A stretch of DNA of 64,000 nucleotides from Paralvinella palmiformis (lineage: Eukaryota; Annelida; Polychaeta; Terebellida; Alvinellidae), in contig JAODUP010000451.1 of the NCBI GenBank assembly GCA_025642065.1, positions 1-64,000 of the forward strand, read 5' to 3'. The translations under genes and the position numbers were made by a program. Below the pieces are notes generated by a model. That model was not told the DNA's origin and ran no database searches. It saw nothing but the letters and a program-made list of their open reading frames with translations. This document shows, in pieces, positions 23,044 through 38,736 of this stretch (the stretch's first letter is position 1; every line of letters begins with the position of its first letter).

Positions 23044-24258
23044 TGAGAAACTGTAGAATGACGAATGCCATATTTGACGGTGCATAAACAAACGCGTGCT
23101 ATATCACTGTATTGCTGCCACCCAGCGGTCAAACCGTGAACTATAAATGTAGTCCGAGAAAGTGGGTTCGGTCGGCGATGGGAAACAAGATATTTTTAAT
23201 GCGTCTAATAGGCACGTCTTTATATTTCTCTTTCTTTTGAGAAATTGCTCTTTTGAAATATCGCAAAATAGTTGTCAAGCAGATGAATGTTAACAAATTA
23301 TAAGCTTGGCATGAATGGCCACTCGACGTATAGTTTACAAGGTGACAAATTCATAGGCAAGACAACACGATCTGTTTTATCTGAAAATCTGTTCAAATTA
23401 GAAGCATGATGGGGGCCGATATATACGATATATACGATAGATTAGCATGCTGTTAAATAAGGCGATGTAGTTAGACTGCAGATAGAATTATGGTACGCCA
23501 AGTGAATGAATCAGATTTGTACTGCATGGACACGAGAAGAGGCAAAGAATTAATTATAACCGAATCACATCCTCAACGAGTCACCAGAACATGACGAATG
23601 CGAAGTCTGAATAATTCGCTAAACTATGTTGGCTGACTGCCAAGAATAACAGCGTCATATTGATGGGCGTTTATTAAGAATGTGATAATATAAGTTTGTA
23701 ATGGATTTTCTGATTACATTTTTATGTTTATGTTGTGTAAGCGGCTACATACAGCCTACTTAAACAAGCGGAAGCACGTAAAAAGTACAATTTGTCACCA
23801 CAGCTCACAATAAACAATTAACACGTCTGTTTGGTTCAATGGCAAGTTAGTAGATAATACAGCAACAAGATAACTAATTTGATATAACAGCGCATTCAAC
23901 AGTAATTTTTAGTTCTTCAAAAGAAACCTAAACATAAGAACTGTTCTCGGCTTCATTTTGGGTTCGAATAACCAAATAAATCCTACTTATATCAACTTTA
24001 TCGATTGAAGTCCTACATACCTGATGTCGAAAGTTGTTATCTAATCCGAGGGAGTAGTCAGGCCTTTTAGTTAGCCATAGACGTATATATATATATATAT
24101 ATATATAATTTGTATGAGTTGGTATTCTCTGTTGTACAGCTATTATTACCAATGCTGACGCCTAGTGAACACACTTTATCTAAATTATTAGATGGTTAGC
24201 CATTCTGAATTCAAACTAGGTAATTCCCCCAAGTCATAAACCAGGAAGTTCGCCAAAG

Positions 24259-24260
<2 letters not shown>

Positions 24261-24339
<79 letters not shown>

Positions 24340-24358
24340 GCACGCACGCACACACACA
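24261..24358 (+). repeat. AC/CGCA microsatellite
   Basis: Nearly 100 bp of CA repeats with a short acgcacgcacg interruption, inside unit 2 of the tandem duplication. The same place in unit 1 (20871-20905) has a short, impure version. Confidence 0.95.
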
Positions 24359-24432
24359 CTTAATAGAAAGCAAAAGACCGAGTTAGCTCATATATTCTCA
24401 CTTAGGGTACAAGAATAATTATAATAGTAATG

Positions 24433-24909
24433 CAGGGATGGATCCAGGATTTGTTGGGTGGGGGTCTAAACAAGGGCGAAGCCATTATGCGATGCACAAC
24501 AAAATATTTAATATGCAGGCTGATCATTTATTTCAAAGTGCATACTTACGAGAAAGACAAAATGATGTTTAAAATATTTATTACCTCATGTAAATCTACA
24601 TCAGTTAGTCCAAAAGGCTGGCCTTAAACAAACGTCTAGGATGTTCTTTAATGAGCCCGTCTGCATTTTTTGGAATCGATGTGTTTACGGTAATGCATTT
24701 TCAGTAATGTTAAGGCAGAAAACCTTGTGTCAGCCATCCAGCTGCTCAAATGGTTTTTGATTAGCCTCAACACAGAGAAACCTCGCTCTGCTTCCGCAGA
24801 TGTGGCAAGCAGACTACATCCTAATACCAGGAAAATTATAATATTCAGAAAGCAATCTTGATCTGCAGATACTAAGGATGTCATCAAAGTATCAGGTAAA
24901 TCGGCCCTG
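24433..24909 (-). mobile_element. hAT fragment with C-terminal dimerisation domain
   Basis: The minus strand 24887-24648 encodes LATSAEAERGFSVLRLIKNH and FSALTLLKMHYRKH, the hallmark hAT C-terminal dimerisation motif. The left border begins cagggatggatccaggattt (24433), which resembles the widespread hAT terminus CAGGG..GGATCCAGG. The right border reads ggccctg (24903-24909). No clear 8-bp target duplication was found. The fragment interrupts the second unit of the 20.7-26.7 kb duplication, so it arrived after that duplication or was lost from the other unit. Confidence 0.7.
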
Positions 24910-26879
24910 TCAGGATAATTTGATATGTAAAATCGCTAATTCACCCATTTATAGAAATACTGAAGGCATTTATTTGACATGATCTGATAGATTTTCTTAC
25001 GGCTGCTGACTCTATGCTAAAGAATCTGTTTTATTTCCAGGTACCAAGTGATTTATTTACTTTAAGAAGACTCCCAAAGCGTTGAAATGAAATAGTTTGA
25101 TTTATCAGCAGTAAGCTGCTTTAACACGATGAAAATTCGAACTTGCAGCTACAGTCCGGGTTTTCTATACTACGTCATTAATGATGATTTGTAGAATGAT
25201 GCATGGCATGTTCGATGGCGCATAAATAAACGCGTGCTATATCACTGCATTGCTGCCACCCAACGGTCAAACCACGAAGTAAACATTTAATCCGAGAACC
25301 AAATATGGAGACAGAAATCGTGGAAATATCGTGAGATTAATATTAAGAAATCATAACCTCGGCATGAATAACGGCTCGGCGTATAGTTTACAAGGTGACG
25401 GATTGAGGTAAGCCACCAAGATCTGTTATATCTAAAAACCTATTCAGTTAAAACTCTTAATTAGCAGCACGACGAGGTCGATATATGATAGATTAGCATT
25501 GTGTTGAATATGGCGATGTGGTTAGACTGCAGATAGAATTACTGCATCAACACGAGAAGAAGCAACGAATTCATTAGAACCGAATCACGCCCGCCTATTC
25601 AGGTTAATGTATTAATAAAACCAGAAACCAATAGAGATTCTAATACTCACCTGTCCAGTTATTTCACAGAAGTATTTAACTCTTTAGAAACAGTTCTATC
25701 CGACTGAGCGCTTACCAAACTGAAATACGACACCCTGCTTGCTTTAGTTTTACAAAAGGTTGACAATCAGAACCGGTGATCGAACAATCAAATCTCTCAA
25801 CAAGTCACCAGAAGTTGATGAATACGAACGCGACATTAATATCTTTTCTGGAAAACTCGATGGCTGACTGCCAAGAATAACAGCGTCAACCGGGGGGGAT
25901 CAATTAAGAATGTAATAATGTTTGTAATGGGTTTTCTGACTACATTTTTATGCTTAAACTGAGTATCTTTTTAGTTAACAATGGTAGAGGCTTTAAACAG
26001 ATGTATTTATGAGAATGTTGTATCAGCGACAGTGGTAATTTTCTTTACTTCACGTTTACCTGTAATAAACAACTTGGGTTTTCTCTCTCTAAAAACACAT
26101 GATGTGCATATCGTTAACATGTTTTACCAGTATACGAGTCGTGTTAGGGCTCACGCTTTGTGTACCAGTTCGTTATATTTTTGTTTTCATTTTCGTACTT
26201 TCTAGTAGTCACTGCCTGTAAATTAATAGCACCCGAACACAGAACGTACAAATAGACCTAAACCTATCAATGTGTGTGTGTGCGCGCGCGTTTTAGAATA
26301 CATATATAGTGGCACTGACTCAAAATATCAACATGTAATCATCCTTTGCGACTTATACCTCCATATACATAAATAAAACTATACATACATCAATATAAAT
26401 ATCAAATGTTTCTACATCTTCACATAACTATACAATCGTAGACTTATACAACTGTCTGTGTTACTCATCAGCCTGTGGGACACAGCTAATCGCCTTTTCG
26501 TACATGACAATTATGTCACGCCCACAGGGAAACGGCTACATGCAGGTTACGTGTAAAAGCGGACTCCTGTACAAAAAAATACCATTTCATGCCACAACTC
26601 GCAGTAAACACCACGTGCGTGTGGTTCAATGGTGAGATTGTAAATAATGCATACACCAGATTGCTAGTTTGACACCACGGTATACATCCAACAGTACTTT
26701 TTCTGTGGTTCAAAAGAAACCTACACATAAAAACACTTCGACAACCCAGAAGGGGCTAAACTAGGATTATTCAGATTGTACGCACAATTAGATTGTGAAT
26801 TTGTGAATTAGAATTTTAGAATTTTAGAATTTGTTTGAGTGTTATCTATCAAATACAGTTATGGGCACAATAACCAGAA

Positions 26880-28000
26880 ATCACATTAGTCAAATAGCAA
26901 TTGCAGTCGTCTTTGATTAGTTCTGTCAAATTGTTTTACAAACTGATCAATGTCAATGTGTAGAAGCGCTAGCTAAGACAACTTCTTTGCTGTCATTGTA
27001 TTACGCAGGGGTGTCTCAATGTATTTCAATGCATTGAAGCTATGTTCAGTTGTGCATGCAGATACTGGATATGTGAGCAGGGTTTAAGGAGCACAGTATA
27101 TTCCTGGAAAGAACTGAGGATTGCAGGCATCCAGCATGGTGCCAAAATCCTGAGCTGCACCATCTATGTCTCGCCAGGTCGTTCTCCATCTGTTCACTTC
27201 AACGCCTAGCTGCTCCAAGGATTGGTCATCGACCATGTCGTCACCGTATTGGCGGTATATATCTGCAACCGCAGCAGTATTAAAACCAGGTAATTTTGTG
27301 GGTATGAAGTATTGAACTTGGAAGCGAGGTAATTGGTCCACTGGTTTCTCCGTCGGTTCAATTGGAAGATTTTCCAAGATGGGTAAATATATGGATCGTT
27401 TCCAATATTGTGAAGCGTTTTCTGCTTCATCATTGGCGCGATGCTGTTCCCTTCCAACTGTTCGTGGCTTTTCTGTGTGCATCTCATGCTAGTTAGCAAC
27501 CCCTGCAGCCTTCTCGAACAATGCGTCCCGAACAGCCGCATCACTGTGCTCTAATTATAATGTGCAAACGCATACTCTTGCTTCCTTTGAGGCTTCAACT
27601 AGAGCAAGGTCAGGGCTCTGAAGTGTTACAGACAGTATATGTGTGTATTTGAAGATGTACTGTAGCTTCATTGCAGCAATAATGAAATCAAATTTCATGA
27701 TGGATGCGTCAAGACTTCTTGCTGTGGTATCTCCATCCTCGCTAACTACGTGTAGTGCCTCGAGAATCACTTTGTAAACTGTTACAAATACAGACAAACA
27801 ATCGACTCAGGATGTCCAACGAGTGTCTTCAGTTTAACCGGTTTCTTCATTTCTTCTCTGACAAGATTATTGTGTTCTAGTTGCTCTTGAAACTCCAAAA
27901 GTCTCATTGCAAAAGTTTTGAAGGCTGCAGATACCTCGTCATGGTGCCCGCTAGAGCTGAACCCAAACCCGACATCTGTATAACGGGAGGCGGCTGAGCA
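26880..28000 (-). pseudogene. decayed hAT transposase (ZMYM1-like/DUF4371 type)
   Basis: On the minus strand, going right to left: DEVSAAFKTF (about 27940), a TRW motif followed by a stop (about 27810), VTVYKVILEALHVVSEDGDT and LQSPDLALVEA (27797-27560), LPRFQVQYFIPTKLPGFNTA (about 27330), then the C-terminal dimerisation region SACTTEHSFNALKYIETPLR (about 27050-27000) after an in-frame TAA. This order matches hAT transposases related to ZMYM1-like proteins. Frameshifts and stops show it is dead. To the right, 28010-28203 has C-rich repeats that may be the element's 5' end (see separate entry). Confidence 0.78.
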
Positions 28001-28014
28001 TATATTTTGGATTT

Positions 28015-28203
28015 AAAATAAATAAAACCCATATTTGTTCAAGCAACCTATGCACAACCCACAAGACAACCATCCGAACCCAACCCAACCCACAAGACAA
28101 CAACCTGAACCCAGCCCACAAGACTTAACTCCAAACCCAACCCGTGACCCGAAAATAAGTTCAACCCGCCCAACCCGAACGGATTAACCCAACTTGTGCA
28201 CTG
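28015..28203 (-). repeat. AACCC-rich degenerate repeat, possible end of the hAT element
   Basis: The plus strand repeats variants of aacccaacccacaagacaac for almost 200 bases. On the minus strand it begins CAGTGCACAAGTTGGG, a CAGTG start usual for hAT termini. No matching opposite end was located, so the link with the hAT coding relic is inferred from adjacency only. Confidence 0.4.
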
Positions 28204-28690
28204 CCCAGTCATGCCGGTGCTCCATTATAGTCTTGTCCACACATTTGTTGCTGGATTATGCGCGCCGAATCTATTGATTCAAGGAATTTATTTGCCATGT
28301 CATTTTCCTATCTCTTGGAGATTTATGTATTTACGAATTAAATCATCACTGCCTTTGGGATAAACTCATTTATTCCGCCACCTATATGTTCCACCCATCA
28401 ACCACGAGGTCCACATCCATTATCCGTTACATTAGTGGCCGCTAGACGGCGCCAGTCTATGGTGTAGATGACACCTCCCCCATTTCTTAGAATGGATCTC
28501 TATTCAAACCCCAAATATCAAATTGTATATGCACTTTACTCAACTTTACTTTACTCTATTCCCAAACAATAAACTATTATCCTAACAAATTGAAACTACA
28601 AACTAATTACTCCATGCCCTTTTGAGCACACAGTCTTTAACCAAATTACTGTTGCCGCGTATAACGATTTCATGATATAATGAACATATG

Positions 28691-29500
28691 CTACTTCATC
28701 ACAAGATCTGAATATTTAGGTGACATTTTAGTTTGCCGCTGTGGTCTCTGGCCTGGAGTCAGTTTGGCTGGAGATGGTTGAGACAAACTTTTGCCGTTAG
28801 GGATGTTGCGATACTTTGTCACATACTTTCGGGGTTCTTCCTTCCAATTTAGATTTTCAGTCTGCGCGATACGAATTCTTTTCAGAAGAGAATCACTTTG
28901 CCGCTTTATTTCGCCATTTGCCTGAGCCCACTTGGCTGTCACCTTTAAATGTGTGATATCGTTACTATCACAAAACTCACGGAACTCGTCTGAACGGAAC
29001 TGTTGACTGTTGTCGGACATTATGGTCAAGGAAAGTCGGTTACGACTAAACGTGTTATCTAAACAGTCAATTATTTGATCCGTGGTTGTCTCAGTGAGGA
29101 TATTGTACTCGTAATATCGACTATGATAGTTCACTATAACTATCAAAGAGCGTCCTGATGGAATGGGGCCAAGTATGTCCGTTGTCAGATCCTGCCATGG
29201 ACCCTTCTGGAGTACAGTTGATCTCACCGGCTCAAGATGATCAGGCCTTGCGATCAGCTGGCATCCGTGGCATGCTCTGCAGTATCGTTCTGCCGCCTTA
29301 TCAATGCTGGGCCACCACACTTTGCTTATCAGATTGCTCTTTGTTCAGACTACACCCAAATGTCATTCGTGTTCAAGTGCCAGTGCTTGTTGTCTCAGTT
29401 TCTGTGGTATTACAATACGCGTCCCTCTTAGGACCAACTGTCCAACCGTGCACAGCTCACCTGCAATATGTGCGAATGTCCTGTATTCTTCAGATCGACT
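28691..29500 (-). pseudogene. integrase part of the Ty3/gypsy relic
   Basis: A 209-residue open stretch (28691-29320) encodes VWWPSIDKAAERYCRACHGC (end of the HHCC zinc finger), then the catalytic core with Asp in LTTDILG, Asp in MSDNSQQF and Glu in QANGE. All three acidic residues of the DDE triad are kept. The zinc finger's first half (RIVIPQKLRQQALALEHE) continues to about 29440 but is broken by a stop after EHE, so the full protein cannot be made. Confidence 0.82.
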
Positions 29501-29530
29501 AGTTTCAATTCAATTCTAACACTCTGACTC

Positions 29531-29654
29531 CATCGTCGGTCTTCAAATGGTACATCACTCCTGGTCAGTATACGTCATTCCTGGTGAGTTTACATCGTCG
29601 GACTTCAAATAGTACATCACTCCTGGTCAGTATACGTCATTCCTGGTGAGTTTA
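29531..29654 (-). repeat. 62-bp unit, two tandem copies inside the gypsy relic
   Basis: The segment beginning catcgtcgg at 29531 recurs at 29593 with one or two changes. It sits where RNase H would be, between the RT end (TLSEMIYKLTRN) and the integrase zinc finger. It looks like a duplication made after the element lost function. Confidence 0.85.
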
Positions 29655-30760
29655 TATATCATTTCAGAGAGTGTTGCACACTCAGGTATGAAACAACTAC
29701 TGAATCCTACTAGACCCAAGAAACTTCGAACTTCCGAAATAGTCTCTGGCTTCTTGGCCTCAGTCGCCTCTTTCACCCTGTACCCAGTGACCTCTTTCAC
29801 CCTTTCCTCGGTCACCTATTTCACTATCTCCTCAGTTGGACCGACTCCTATCTGTGGCAGAAGGATCCCCATAAACAAATGTCTGTTCAAATTAAACTGA
29901 CATTTCTCGCTGTTCGGTGTCAGTCCACACTGCTTTAGTATTTTTAATTACTGCGTATATTCGTTCATCGTGAGTTATAATGATACAGTCTGGAGTGAGT
30001 AACAAATGTTGTTACCTCACGACAACTTGAACTGATAATAGTCCCCATTTTAAGTCGAGCTTACTGAAGGTTGTTGAGTGGTTCATGTCTCGTAACAAGT
30101 CGCTTATGGTCGAGATAGGATAATATCCGCGTATTATCGTTTTATTGGCTCATCTCGTGTCGATGCAATTCCGGAACCACAACTACGGTATTTACCCGCG
30201 GTGTCGGGCCGTCCACAGCTTCCATGATGTCTAGTTCAACCAATTCATTGAACTTGGCTTCCACCTTGTTCCTTAAACTAAATACATTCCATCTCACTAG
30301 TTGAACTACCGATTTCACAGACGGGTCGATATGTAGGGTAACCTGATACGTTCTCAGCTTGTCCTCCCATTGGAACGGGCCGCGGTACTGTTCCTACAAC
30401 TGTCGTGACATTTCAGTTACTTCAACCGCACCAACACCGATTTTCAGGACATCCAGGTGGATGGCCGTCTCTCATCCAAGTAAGGATACGCTTTTCCCCC
30501 TTTATAACGATTCCTTACAGAGGCAACGGTTTGTCTGAACCATACGCGTATAGATGTATTACAGAAGTAACTCTTGAGACACATTTAACATGTTTTCCTT
30601 TCTTCGGAGTCTCCCAGGTGCCCTCATCTAGGATGTTACTGGTTGTTCCCGAATTGACTCTTAATTGTCTCAGAATGATGCCTAGAAATCACTTTTGCGA
30701 TATTGGACCAGTCGCTGGTGCACATTTTCAAAGTTGAATAATCATAGAACAGTTCAGAAT

Positions 30761-33235
<2,475 letters not shown>

Positions 33236-33535
33236 CACTTGGTGTCAAGGGTCACAGGTTCGATCCCTGCAAGAGGTCGAAACTTTTCCAGAGATTAATT
33301 TATCGGCTCACAACTTCGTGGGTGGCTGAACACGGTAAATGGTGTTGCCGTCTCTACTGAATTATTAAAAATAAAGGGGGACGTTAAAGACCCCTGAGGA
33401 CGTAAAACACTCTGGCATTGACCAGCCTCAGGGTATTTCGGCTCCATCTTTCCGTACTGCTTCCCTGTGAGTGGTGAGAGAGGAGATCTTCTCAACCACA
33501 CCACGATCGAAGCTGTGCCGAATAAGCGATATGGC
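33236..33535 (+). mobile_element. tRNA-related SINE, family B
   Basis: The head contains a B box (aggttcgatccc, 33256-33267), then gaggtcgaaacttttccaga, gaattattaaaaataaaggg, cgttaaagacccctgaggac, ggctccatctttccgtactg and a 3' part gctgtgccgaataagcgat. It is about 80-85% like the 20444 copy. The A box half is not clear. A poorly conserved tail follows (agagacaaagatgataataat). Confidence 0.8.
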
Positions 33536-34139
33536 CAGAGACAAAGATGATAATAATGGATATTAATAGATAACTAGATAAAACTGCCAAACAAAACTGA
33601 TTTTTCTTCCAGCATACAGATGAAAGCAACAATAATTAAATGTAGTATACAGATAATCATCTAAACTGAATAATCATGATATATGGCAAACTAATATATT
33701 TATTAATCATATGAAATGCCGTGATGTTGAATGTAACAAAAATATGACTTTCAATGATAAACCTACAAGAACTTTAATTTAGAAATTTACTGTGGGCTGT
33801 AAATAACATTCCGATATTACAAAAGAAGACCTATTCTTAGAGTGAGTCCTATTTTATGTTCTTCTGTTCGTTTATGAAGTGAAAATAAAATGACTGATGA
33901 AATTGATACAAAATTATTTAAACGAATGACAGAAAATATTGTTTTAAAATATCGTCGATGTCTTATAGTTGTTTAATGTGTTAATTTGTAATATTGATTG
34001 CTATAGATTCTAACGGTCCTATATACACCACAAATTGCTGTCACCCATCGAATAAAATATACAATAATAATCATTGCATGTCTTTTCTCTATTCTAAGTT
34101 TAAATATGGAATTCTACCCAAATTCCCATATTTAATTCT

Positions 34140-34640
<501 letters not shown>

Positions 34641-35067
34641 ACATACAATGTATTCAACAAGACGCGAAATAATCGGTGTCACATCGCAAGATACGTTGAA
34701 CATGATAAGATTTGCTACTCAGCTGTATCATATGGCATCACATCAACTGTTATGCAAAAGTTTTGTTCTTATACCTTTCTTTTAAATTAAATCATAAAGT
34801 CATACATTATCTTCATAATTAGTAACCTGGCAACAGCCACATATATTCCAAGTCTGGCTATAAATAAATACGACACAAAGATAAATAATGATGGTTCTCT
34901 ATGGAGCAGGTCAAAACAGAAACTGGATAAAGGCGACTGTTGATGCAGCGAGTATAATCCAGACCACCATTTAGCAGCATTGCTCATAAGGAAATCAACA
35001 TTCCTACCAGACATCATAATTCCACTTCTCCAGAAAGATCCCTACATATACCAAGGACAGATCAGAC

Positions 35068-35220
35068 CGCCCCTATGGACTAGTGGATAAGAGCGTGGGG
35101 CTTCCGTACCCATAGTCCATGCTGTTCGGGAGGCCGGAGGTTCGGATCCCGGCCGCAACATTATAGTAGGAGGAGGTTTTAGTCCAACCAGGCAACTGGT
35201 AAGGTTTTTACAGAAATATA
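35068..35220 (+). mobile_element. tRNA-derived SINE, family C
   Basis: cgcccctatggactagtgga taagagcg is a tRNA-like A-box arm and ggaggttcggatcccgg a B-box arm, separated by an over-long anticodon region (about 45 nt), so it is not a working tRNA. A non-tRNA body begins after 35160 (agtaggaggaggttttag). Only one copy was seen. Confidence 0.6.
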
Positions 35221-35529
35221 TGTATTTAAGTAATGCACGTATATGCCAGTTAATTGACTGTATATACGTGTGTCTTCAAGTTAAGGTTCCAGCTGCTTCT
35301 TTTTGCTGCTGAAGAATCATATGCCCTATTATGATAAAGTAAACATATTGATGACATATCAGATTATATGTCACAAAAACAACTCCACAATTTAAGCTGA
35401 GATTTTATTGTTTATGGATGCTACACTTATATTTATTTGTAACTAATAGATTATGAAATACAAACATAAATTGGATCATACGAACTATCAAGTAGATAGA
35501 TTCTGATTATTTTAATGGCTTCTCGCTTG

Positions 35530-35680
35530 GTTATAATAAAAATAATAATAATAATAATAATGAGGGATCTCAAATGAGGGACATGCATATGCTCTGTAAT
35601 TTACAGCTTAATTCACAACGAGGACTAATTCTAAATAAATTCAAAATTTACAATATAGTTGCGCCATATCTGGGGTGTAC
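35530..35680 (+). repeat. dispersed repeat, copy 2
   Basis: ataataataatgagg, ctcaaatgaggg, atatgctctgtaatttacag and aaataaattcaaaattt pair with the copy at 5510-5680. Type not recognised. Confidence 0.5.
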
Positions 35681-38600
35681 ATCATTAACTGACACGTGAG
35701 TAAATTATAGAATCTAGGAAGACTGATTACTTGTATTCTTGTATACATTATAGAAAGACATAAGCAATCCTTTATTTTAATATAAGGGAAAGATCCAGGG
35801 ATCAGGGATACTCTTTTTTTTAAATCGCCCCGTTTTAGTGTAATTCGAAGCGTTTATAGGATAAAAGCTGTATAATAATACAAACCACACGATTTCACTT
35901 AATTGGTGCATGGTTTTCCTTCTGTTTTGATAAACTGGTGTTGCATAATTACTTACCCCCGTGCTCCCAGTTCAGTAGCTATATTATTGTTAATACTATA
36001 AAACCAAAACTATCAACCACGGTTTCCGACGACAATGGGGGCTCGAGATTTACATCCAAGGACGTAATACACTGTGCCCAACTAAACAAATTAACATGTT
36101 CGGCTATATGTATAGTAATTTGGGCATACCTTGACAAGATTGCTGGGTAAATGATTATTTTTAAATTTCAAAATTGCTGAAAACGGTGCGTCAATTCCCT
36201 TAAGCAAAACCCGATCAGAATTTATATATATATATTGCCTACTAGTGCCGCCTTTGGTGTAGTATCTACCAAAGTGGCTAATATATATGATGATGAGATA
36301 TGATTTATTAATTATTTTCAACGAAGTACTATGTAATTATTGTAGTTATGCCAACGACTATGGCTGTGCTCACACCGAAAGATTGATCTCGTGATACTGT
36401 TTATATATTTATAAGCTCTCTGCATCATATTTGGTGTCATATTTCGTGTCCGAGTTGTTATTTTCTGATGATGTAATAATAAGCATAACATTGTTCAGTA
36501 ACTTTGATTGATAGTTAGCTTGGTTATGGACTCTGGTCTGCTCACGATGTGACATTTAAATGTTCTGTAATGCATGCGGGGAAATTGTAATCTCTAGCAG
36601 TATCATGATATATATATTATTCAACAGTGCATGTCTCTCCAGTTGGAAATGCTATCAATAAGATTTAGATTTTGCCTGAATGGTGTATTTGAGACAGAAA
36701 TATATAAGAAGTCGATAATGGCTAAACACATTACAAAGACCTAGCAGTCCAGGCAATGATTTAACTTTTTAAATATTTCTTTCATTAGTTATTTCCAAAT
36801 TACAATTGTAGAACGGTTCATATAATCAAACGCCCAACTAGTGTGTTCGTCTAGGAAAAGTGAAGGAAAGTCAGCACAAACCACTGAGTTCACACACACA
36901 CGCGCGGAGAGATAGGTGGAGGAGGTAGGATACATGCACTTGTGGTTTGGCACAATTAACTATATCTACTGTTCCTGATAAAAACAGCCAGTGTATCTAT
37001 TACTGTTAATCCAAAATCCTTAAATAAGGACGATTTATGCTCAGTAGAGATTAAAAATGCCGGTGTCTGATTATGAAGCAAAACAATGTAAACTCCTCTA
37101 CATGGTGGCGCCGCCTATTGTCTGTGGAAAAGACGATTGATTGTGACATGCGCATTAGACTAACGATTTCTGATAATGGAGTCCGACATTCTGTTTTGAA
37201 CATTTTGTTCATGTTTGGTTAGTAGATTACGTAACTAATTCAGTACATACACATATCAATCATTTATGTCTACGTATTATTTTATTGAAATATGTTACTT
37301 ATCATCTTATGCGTATACCCCTGTCATCCATTATGGTTTTTTCTAGTGTGAGACACAGTCAGTTCCGAGTTCGTTCTTTTATAGATCTAATTTTAAGCTA
37401 GACCTATTCACTTCAAATGTTTACAGCTCCAGATTAATAATTTGGTACAATGGCGAATTCAATAACATGAAATAATCATTCATGTACATAGACTGCTTAG
37501 TTAATTTCAGTACTTAAAGGATTGAAGTGTCTAGAGTAGTACTAGTTTAAGTTAATGATGCAACTGCAGCGATAGCATGAATTTCAATATAAGTTAATAA
37601 CTAGACTTCAAAATAACAGTAAATAGATCTTATCACACACACACAGCTGCAGAATTTTTTTTAATTTATACAGATCTTTGGTGGTTTAATCTGGCAATGG
37701 CCAATAATATTAAATAGGGAATGCTGACTCGGCTGTCAATCATAACTTAATGCCGGCATTTCAAGGTCACGTGATCTACAATGTTGACAAACGCATTTAA
37801 GAGACACTTAGAAATATTTCACACCTACCCGTACATTTTGAGTTGTATCTCATTCAGTTTTTAAGAAAATAAAATTGGCATCTATCAAAAGCTAAGAAAC
37901 ACATCTCTCTGATTATTATATTGTATTTGACATAACAACTCAATGCGAGGAGATATTATCATAAAACATGGACATCGTTTCACCACATTTTTGCAATGGT
38001 CGCTTGATGGCTGGACTCACTTTTCAGTGTTAATATGCATGACCTGGCTTAGTTCATATTGGTTTCCACGGATTTTGATTGGTTGTATTTAAACTGTGTC
38101 ATCATCATTGTGACCCAGATATGATGGGGAATCTCTGTGACCTTGCTTGGAAAAAATTGGCCAAAAATCTCCATGTTGATGAATTGTGTTTTGTTTTTCA
38201 GTTCTGTATTGTGTGATTATGTCATCTCCACCATGTACAGATTTTATTGGACACTAATTCAAGTACTTGTTGATTTTAAAAGCTTAATGTTAGATTATAT
38301 CACCTATTTGGCGGCTACATGGTGTAACTGGTAGCCTGTAGGATCACAGCCCAACTTCTTAAGGTCTTTATCAACCTGGTTACCATTAGCAGGGGCTAAA
38401 TATTTCCACCCTGGGGATGGAATTTCATCCTGAAGACTTCTAATGTGATAATTTTTTCACACAAGCCTATACCCTTTGAGAAATGTGGGGATTAGGGGGG
38501 ATATATGGATAGCATGAGAGGTGCCAGATTTTTGATGTTGGTGTGGTTAATGTCTTAAGTTGATGCCTGGCTTCTCTGGACAGCTTGGTGTTGCTTTTTC

Positions 38601-38683
38601 TCAGTATGGATTTTGAAGATTGGTAATTTGTATTTAGCATCATTTGAGTATAATCACACATTTACCTGGTTATACAATAATTA

Positions 38684-38736
38684 CATTAATATAGCATAAT
38701 AACCTATTGATTAATATAGCATAATAACCTATTGAC
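38684..38736 (+). repeat. 25-bp unit, two tandem copies
   Basis: attaatatagcataataacc tattg is present twice in a row with no change inside the unit. Confidence 0.8.

Larger units (their letters stand above)
20725..23942 (+). repeat. unit 1 of a direct tandem duplication
   Basis: Blocks in this unit recur in the same order in 24138-26735: 20725-20850 with 24138-24260, 20929-20985 with 24369-24432, 21833-22035 with 24912-25092, 22780-22856 with 25135-25195, 23050-23180 with 25190-25305, 23305-23750 with 25360-25955, and 23745-23942 with 26525-26735. Identity is around 80% by eye. This unit has the SINE at 22857 and about 700 extra bases at 22036-22780. No gene is seen in it. Confidence 0.82.
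24138..26735 (+). repeat. unit 2 of a direct tandem duplication
   Basis: Same blocks as unit 1, with a long AC microsatellite (24261-24358), a hAT fragment (24433-24909), an extra segment at about 25585-25790 and another at about 25970-26520. It lacks the SINE of unit 1. Unit ends coincide with SINE family B tails (ttccccgagaaacaa before unit 1; a decayed attctctgttgtac before unit 2). Confidence 0.8.
28691..30760 (-). pseudogene. decayed Ty3/gypsy-type retrotransposon pol region
   Basis: Read on the minus strand, the order from right to left is protease, reverse transcriptase, integrase, as in Ty3/gypsy pol. Protease: LRVNSGTTSNILDEGTWE (about 30611-30670) followed by LYAYGSDKPLPL. RT N-terminal part: YQVTLHIDPSVKSVVQ and AKFNELVELDIMEAV (about 30190-30390). 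RT C-terminal part: SEVRSFLGLVGFSSCF (about 29750). Then the integrase. The segments lie in different frames, with stop codons; the RT catalytic region and RNase H are not recognisable. No LTRs were seen. It is non-functional. Confidence 0.8.

Noticed and set aside
24433..28000. One large hAT element from 24433 to 28000
   Set aside because: Two separate C-terminal dimerisation motifs are present (24750 and 27030), so there are two elements.
29158..29519. Plus-strand open frames over the gypsy integrase
   Set aside because: They lie opposite a recognisable integrase on the minus strand and have no domain of their own.
35068..35160. tRNA gene
   Set aside because: A and B boxes are present, but the anticodon region is far too long and no acceptor stem pairs; better read as a SINE. 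The tRNA-like parts at 9378, 21505 and 53094 were rejected for similar reasons.
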